A DNA stretch of 64,000 nucleotides from Streptomyces syringium (GTDB lineage: Bacteria > Actinomycetota > Actinomycetes > Streptomycetales > Streptomycetaceae), in assembly GCF_017876625.1 (NCBI RefSeq), contig NZ_JAGIOH010000001.1, forward strand, positions 6,097,501-6,161,500, written 5' to 3'. The position numbers were made by a program, and so were the translations under genes. A model generated the notes under the pieces. That model worked only from the letters and a program-made list of their open reading frames with translations, did no database searches and had not been told where the DNA came from. Below are positions 61,901-64,000 of the stretch, piece after piece. How positions within the stretch are numbered: position 1 is the first letter of the stretch; the number at the start of each line of letters is the position of its first letter.

Positions 61901-62973
61901 AGGCCCAGAAGGAGGCCGAGGAGGAGGACGAGACCGACTGGTGGGGCATCACCAAGGAGGTCGGCCACGGCGCCCTCGACCTCGTCGGCCTGATTCCCGG
62001 CCTCGGTGAGCCGGCCGACCTGCTGAACTGCGCCTGGTACGGCGCGGAGAAGGACGCCCTGAACGCCGGGCTGTCCTGCGCGGGTGCCGTTCCCGGCGCC
62101 GGCTGGGTCGCGGTGGGCGGCAAGTGGGTCAAGAAGGGCTCGGGCCTCTTCAAGAAGCTCTTCGGCAAGGTCCCGGGCTGCAACAGCTTCACCCCTGAGA
62201 CGCCCGTGGTGATGGCCGACGGCTCCACCAGGCCGATCCGGAACGTCAAGATCGGTGACAAGGTTCTGGCCACCGACCCCGTCGGGGGCCGGACCGAGGC
62301 GAAGCCGGTCGAGGACGTCATCACCGGCGACGGCTCCAAGCACCTCGTCGCGCTCACCGTCGACACCGACGGCGACAAGGGCGGCGCCACCGGCACCGTC
62401 ACGGCGACCGACGCCCACCCGTTCTGGCTGCCCGACCAGCACGCCTGGGTCAAGGCCCGCGACATCAGGCCGGGTGCGCTGCTGCGTACCTCCTCGGGCA
62501 CGTCCGTGCAGGTCACGGCGGTACGCGCGTGGACCGCGGCCCAGCAGGTCTTCAACCTCACCGTCAGTGACCTCCACAGCTACTACACCCGGGCGGGTGC
62601 CGCACCGGTCCTCGTCCACAACGCGAGCTGCCCGGTCGGGTTCCGCGACCTCGGCGGCAACAAGTTCGAGTCCCCCGGGGGCCTCGTCTACGGCCCGGGT
62701 TCGGCGCACGGTCACCGCCTCGACCACGTCCTGGCGCACGCCACCCCCGACCCGTCCAAGGTGAAACACTCGGTATTCGCCAACGGCAATCAGCGGGACA
62801 TCGTCAATCTCATCGACGAGGGCTGGGCCAAGCGCGGTGCGCACGTCCCCGGTGACCCCGCGGCCTTTATAGTCCCGATGGGCAAAGCCGTGGGAACGGC
62901 GGGAGAGCAGAGTCTGCGCATCGTCGTCGCCCCGGGAACCAACAAAATCATTTCGGCCTATCCATGGGCCTAG
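58984..62973 (+). CDS. Secreted ALF-repeat polymorphic toxin with HINT domain and C-terminal toxin
   Basis: 1329 residues. Signal peptide (GIRAAGLGMLLALVASILG); ALF repeats at about 55-235 with the recurring pattern GVKEAAKVALAGSPADVREFL; Ala/Lys/Glu-rich coiled-coil 245-600; second ALF block 600-790; second Ala/Lys-rich helix 800-980; amphipathic/hydrophobic HGALDLVGLIPGLGEPADLL 990-1030; HINT (intein-like) domain 1066-1213 from CNSFTPETPVVMADG to VLVHN; and a C-terminal 116-residue toxin after the VHN cleavage point. The fold of the last part may be an endoribonuclease (HGHRLDHVLAH, SVFANGNQ, RIVVAPGTNKIISAYP) but I cannot name it. A small zinc-ribbon gene follows. GTG start. Confidence 0.85.
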   Translation: MRSRRGRPHGIRAAGLGMLLALVASILGEGPAIAAGTTPEDEGIINPIPATDRGRILELWKNGGPGVKAAAEVALMGTDDDVRRFLADEKEIAEKHDDRITSVQLVSIGGRGVREAAQKALAGSHEDVRAFLKDGWQAPLEQDQRVRVTQIVTFGGRGVEDAGKAALAGTPDDVRAFLNDGQYSAQEADDRVQLMQIMSAAGPATKEAAKVALAGSPADVREFLRVGQHVARSRDQERATVAQLAERARAAGRQAAKETEAAKEASERAVVATKLAKEAAKEAAQETEKARKDAGRAASWANRAADAANQAAQAAQEAINAARAANTSARIAANAASQAASAAAGAAQAASRARGAAAAAASDAGKAADARKAAEEARNAAKGARLAAEAAQQAGNASIAAGSAATAAASAGANAEAAANAAGEAGGFASEAGAQSARAREAAAAARRHAREATRAAGAAQSLAKDSAQAAYQARDAANSAAEHAENAAKAAEEAAKHAGDAAKAAKESTAHAEAAKKAADIATDAVDKARKVQELARRTEAEDLAIRTAAAIEQAKDLKIADEARKAEAARKAAEAKDLDAEAARLAAEAAQPGADAGQVARKGRRVAFLAMAGRGPWSRSAAEFALAGSDAAVRDYVRSGWKKAAQEDERARVERLAGESDYADVRTAAEQALAGDAGQITEFLRVGQHAAAAHDYRVRVVQIATDSERGVKEAAQAALKDGSTDKLREFLDSGRFAAQESDDRVRAVQLAGTGGPEVKAAAKVALEGPRQLLRSFIRAGQYKAARKDLLTATHIAQVKGVISGAAAVAATAQKQASEAARVAAIARKAAEEAKKYAKDAEASAKQADTYADQAKASAKDAEASAADAARSAKTARDAEAAAHKDARAADRSADRADASASSAAWFADQANGYAAQARSSAVAAGKDTEAAEQAEHEAWDAYVVKARAEREAKRRAEAKKEKEEEKEAIEQAQKEAEEEDETDWWGITKEVGHGALDLVGLIPGLGEPADLLNCAWYGAEKDALNAGLSCAGAVPGAGWVAVGGKWVKKGSGLFKKLFGKVPGCNSFTPETPVVMADGSTRPIRNVKIGDKVLATDPVGGRTEAKPVEDVITGDGSKHLVALTVDTDGDKGGATGTVTATDAHPFWLPDQHAWVKARDIRPGALLRTSSGTSVQVTAVRAWTAAQQVFNLTVSDLHSYYTRAGAAPVLVHNASCPVGFRDLGGNKFESPGGLVYGPGSAHGHRLDHVLAHATPDPSKVKHSVFANGNQRDIVNLIDEGWAKRGAHVPGDPAAFIVPMGKAVGTAGEQSLRIVVAPGTNKIISAYPWA

Positions 62974-62987
62974 GAAAGGGTCCACGG

Positions 62988-63209
62988 ATGGACTGGTGCC
63001 CCCGGTGCGATCAGGGGTGGGTCGTCAGATGTCGCGTGCGCGAGCGGGCCGACCTCATCAAGGTCTGCGAGGAGTGCGACACCGTGTGGCTCGAAGGCCA
63101 GCCGGTGAGCATGGACGCGTACACCGATCTCGACCCGTATATGAGCGGCTTCGGCAAGGAGCCGCTGTGGTCGAACCTCGTACCGCTCGAACGCGGTGCC
63201 CAGCGTTGA
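62988..63209 (+). CDS. Small zinc-ribbon protein, candidate immunity protein of the ALF-HINT toxin
   Basis: 73 residues from the ATG at 62988, 14 bases after the toxin stop, with GGAAAGG nine bases upstream; an ATG at 62964 overlapping the toxin gene is an alternative. Two CxxC pairs (C4/C7 and C27/C30, 19 residues between) form a zinc ribbon; the rest (VWLEGQPVSMDAYTDLDPYMSG, LWSNLVPLERG) is acidic and aromatic. Not a known immunity family to me, but size, position and charge fit an immunity protein. Strong terminator follows. Confidence 0.65.
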   Translation: MDWCPRCDQGWVVRCRVRERADLIKVCEECDTVWLEGQPVSMDAYTDLDPYMSGFGKEPLWSNLVPLERGAQR

Positions 63210-63220
63210 TCAGGTAGGAA

Positions 63221-63256
63221 TTCCGGGGCCGCACGCCGTCGCGTGCGGCCCCGGAA
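63221..63256. terminator. 16-bp perfect hairpin after the zinc-ribbon gene
   Basis: TTCCGGGGCCGCACGC (63221-63236), loop CGTC, GCGTGCGGCCCCGGAA (63241-63256). It is 12 bases after the zinc-ribbon stop and ends the toxin unit. Confidence 0.85.
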
Positions 63257-63313
63257 CGCGTCGCGGAAGGCCTTCCCGTCCGCACCGCGCCGAGGGCTCA
63301 CGTTGACAGCCAG

Positions 63314-63347
63314 TCACCGCGGAGCGAGTCTGACTCCCGCGCGGTGA
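63314..63347. promoter_or_regulatory. Inverted repeat upstream of the right-edge esterase
   Basis: TCACCGCG (63314-63321) and CGCGGTGA (63340-63347) with an inner GAGTC/GACTC pair, just after a TTGACA (63303-63308). It may be an operator or part of the promoter of the following gene. Confidence 0.4.
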
Positions 63348-63384
63348 TCATCGGCGGTCACCCGACACACCTTCGGAGGCAGTA

Positions 63385-64000
63385 GTGGCAGAGGCTTACG
63401 CACGCGGTGGGCGGTACGGGAAGGCGCTGGCGGCGTTCGGCGCGGCAGGGGCGCTGGCGGTCGGCGCGGCCGCTCCCGCGGGAGCCTCCGAGGCGGGCGC
63501 GGGCATGCGCGGAGAGCGCTACGTCGCCCTCGGCGACTCGTACACCTCCGCGCCGGGCGTCCCCGAGCAGACGGGCGGCGACTGCGCGCGGTCCAGCGTC
63601 AACTACCCCTCGGTCACCGCGAAGTGGCTGCACACGAGAACGTTCAAGGACGTCAGCTGCAGCGGCGCGACCACCGACGACATGCGGCGGGCGCAGGGCG
63701 CCAACCCGCCCCAGCTGAACGCCCTTGGGAAGGGCACCACGCTCGTCACCGTCGGCATCGGCGGCAACGACATCGGCTTCGGCGACATCATCGGCACCTG
63801 CGCACAGCTGTCCGTGACCGACCCGGCCGGCGCGCCCTGCCGCACCAAGTACACCGACGGCGGCAAGGACCAGCTCACCGCCCGGATCGCCGCCGCCGCG
63901 CCCAATGTCGCCCAGGTGCTGAAGGAGGTGCGCAAGCGCGCCCCGCACGCCCGCGTCGTGATCGTCGGCTACCCCACGATCATGCCGGACAACGGCGTCG
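63385..64000 (+). CDS. Secreted SGNH/GDSL hydrolase, truncated at the window edge
   Basis: Open to the right edge. Signal peptide (KALAAFGAAGALAVGAAAPA), then block I YVALGDSYTSAPG, a Cys pair (DCARSS, SCSGATTDD), TVGIGGNDIGFGD block III and CRTKYTDGG. This is the Streptomyces secreted lipase/esterase type with conserved disulfides. GTG start at 63385 with GGAGG 5 bases upstream (63376-63380). The C-terminal His block is missing from the window. Confidence 0.85.
   Translation, partial: MAEAYARGGRYGKALAAFGAAGALAVGAAAPAGASEAGAGMRGERYVALGDSYTSAPGVPEQTGGDCARSSVNYPSVTAKWLHTRTFKDVSCSGATTDDMRRAQGANPPQLNALGKGTTLVTVGIGGNDIGFGDIIGTCAQLSVTDPAGAPCRTKYTDGGKDQLTARIAAAAPNVAQVLKEVRKRAPHARVVIVGYPTIMPDNGV

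Noticed and set aside
58984-62973. The HINT region taken as a splicing intein
   Set aside because: There is no C-terminal extein of a host enzyme; the domain sits before a toxin module as in polymorphic toxins, where it cleaves and does not splice.

Overview
The window is very GC-rich, uses many GTG starts and a few TTG starts, and carries genes typical of Streptomyces: RNase Sa-type ribonuclease, DUF5955/DUF6126/DUF6278 and SAV_915-type proteins, ALF-repeat polymorphic toxin, GntR, IclR and Rrf2 regulators. It is almost certainly chromosomal Streptomyces DNA. From memory the gene order resembles the S. coelicolor SCO6195-SCO6260 neighbourhood, but I could not run an alignment. No rRNA, tRNA, CRISPR array, transposase or integrase was seen.

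Layout. 1-7 kb: end of a winged-helix protein, a diaminopimelate decarboxylase, a SAV_915-like protein, two coupled AMP-forming acyl-CoA ligases and a zinc-ribbon/Mrr-like protein. 7-11.3 kb: the glyoxylate-to-glycerate operon hyi-glxR-gcl on the minus strand, divergent from a thiamine-binding protein and HTH pair. 11.3-26 kb: purine catabolism with a stand-alone metacaspase beside it: uraD-uraH-uricase-deaminase, a urate/xanthine permease, a YfcC-type carrier, malate synthase, a MobA-like cytidylyltransferase, the IclR regulator allR and allB-alc. 26-31 kb: an acetyltransferase of streptothricin-acetyltransferase type, a TenA-like protein, an XRE-cupin regulator with DUF6126, a secreted ribonuclease, KDPG aldolase and a P450. 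31.5-37.4 kb: a GntR-controlled sugar ABC operon with a ROK kinase. 37.4-46.5 kb: methyltransferase, ABC exporter, fused PcaD-PcaC enzyme, MBL hydrolase, exonuclease III and an SGNH esterase. 46.5-50.7 kb: GntR plus a glutamate-type ABC transporter. 50.7-58.7 kb: secreted hydrolase, flavohemoglobin with NsrR, two secreted trypsin-fold/FG-GAP proteins and a small secreted protein. 58.9-63.2 kb: an ALF-repeat, HINT-containing polymorphic toxin followed by a small zinc-ribbon gene; a second SGNH hydrolase runs off the right edge.

How the genes work together. The 7-26 kb block can take guanine/8-oxoguanine and urate through 5-hydroxyisourate, OHCU, allantoin and allantoate towards glyoxylate, which Gcl-GlxR sends to glycerate and AceB to malate. 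Xanthine dehydrogenase and the ureidoglycolate step are not in the window. 15-bp operator-like palindromes, arranged in pairs 21 bp apart, stand before hyi, aceB and allR/allB and probably bind AllR. A different 15-bp palindrome is shared by the uraD and allB promoters.

Most worth a second look: the polymorphic toxin with a C-terminal domain I could not name and its zinc-ribbon neighbour; the secreted pseudo-protease paired with an intact paralogue; the Gcl with the canonical ThDP glutamate; the paired AllR-type sites; and the 32-bp tandem repeat array.
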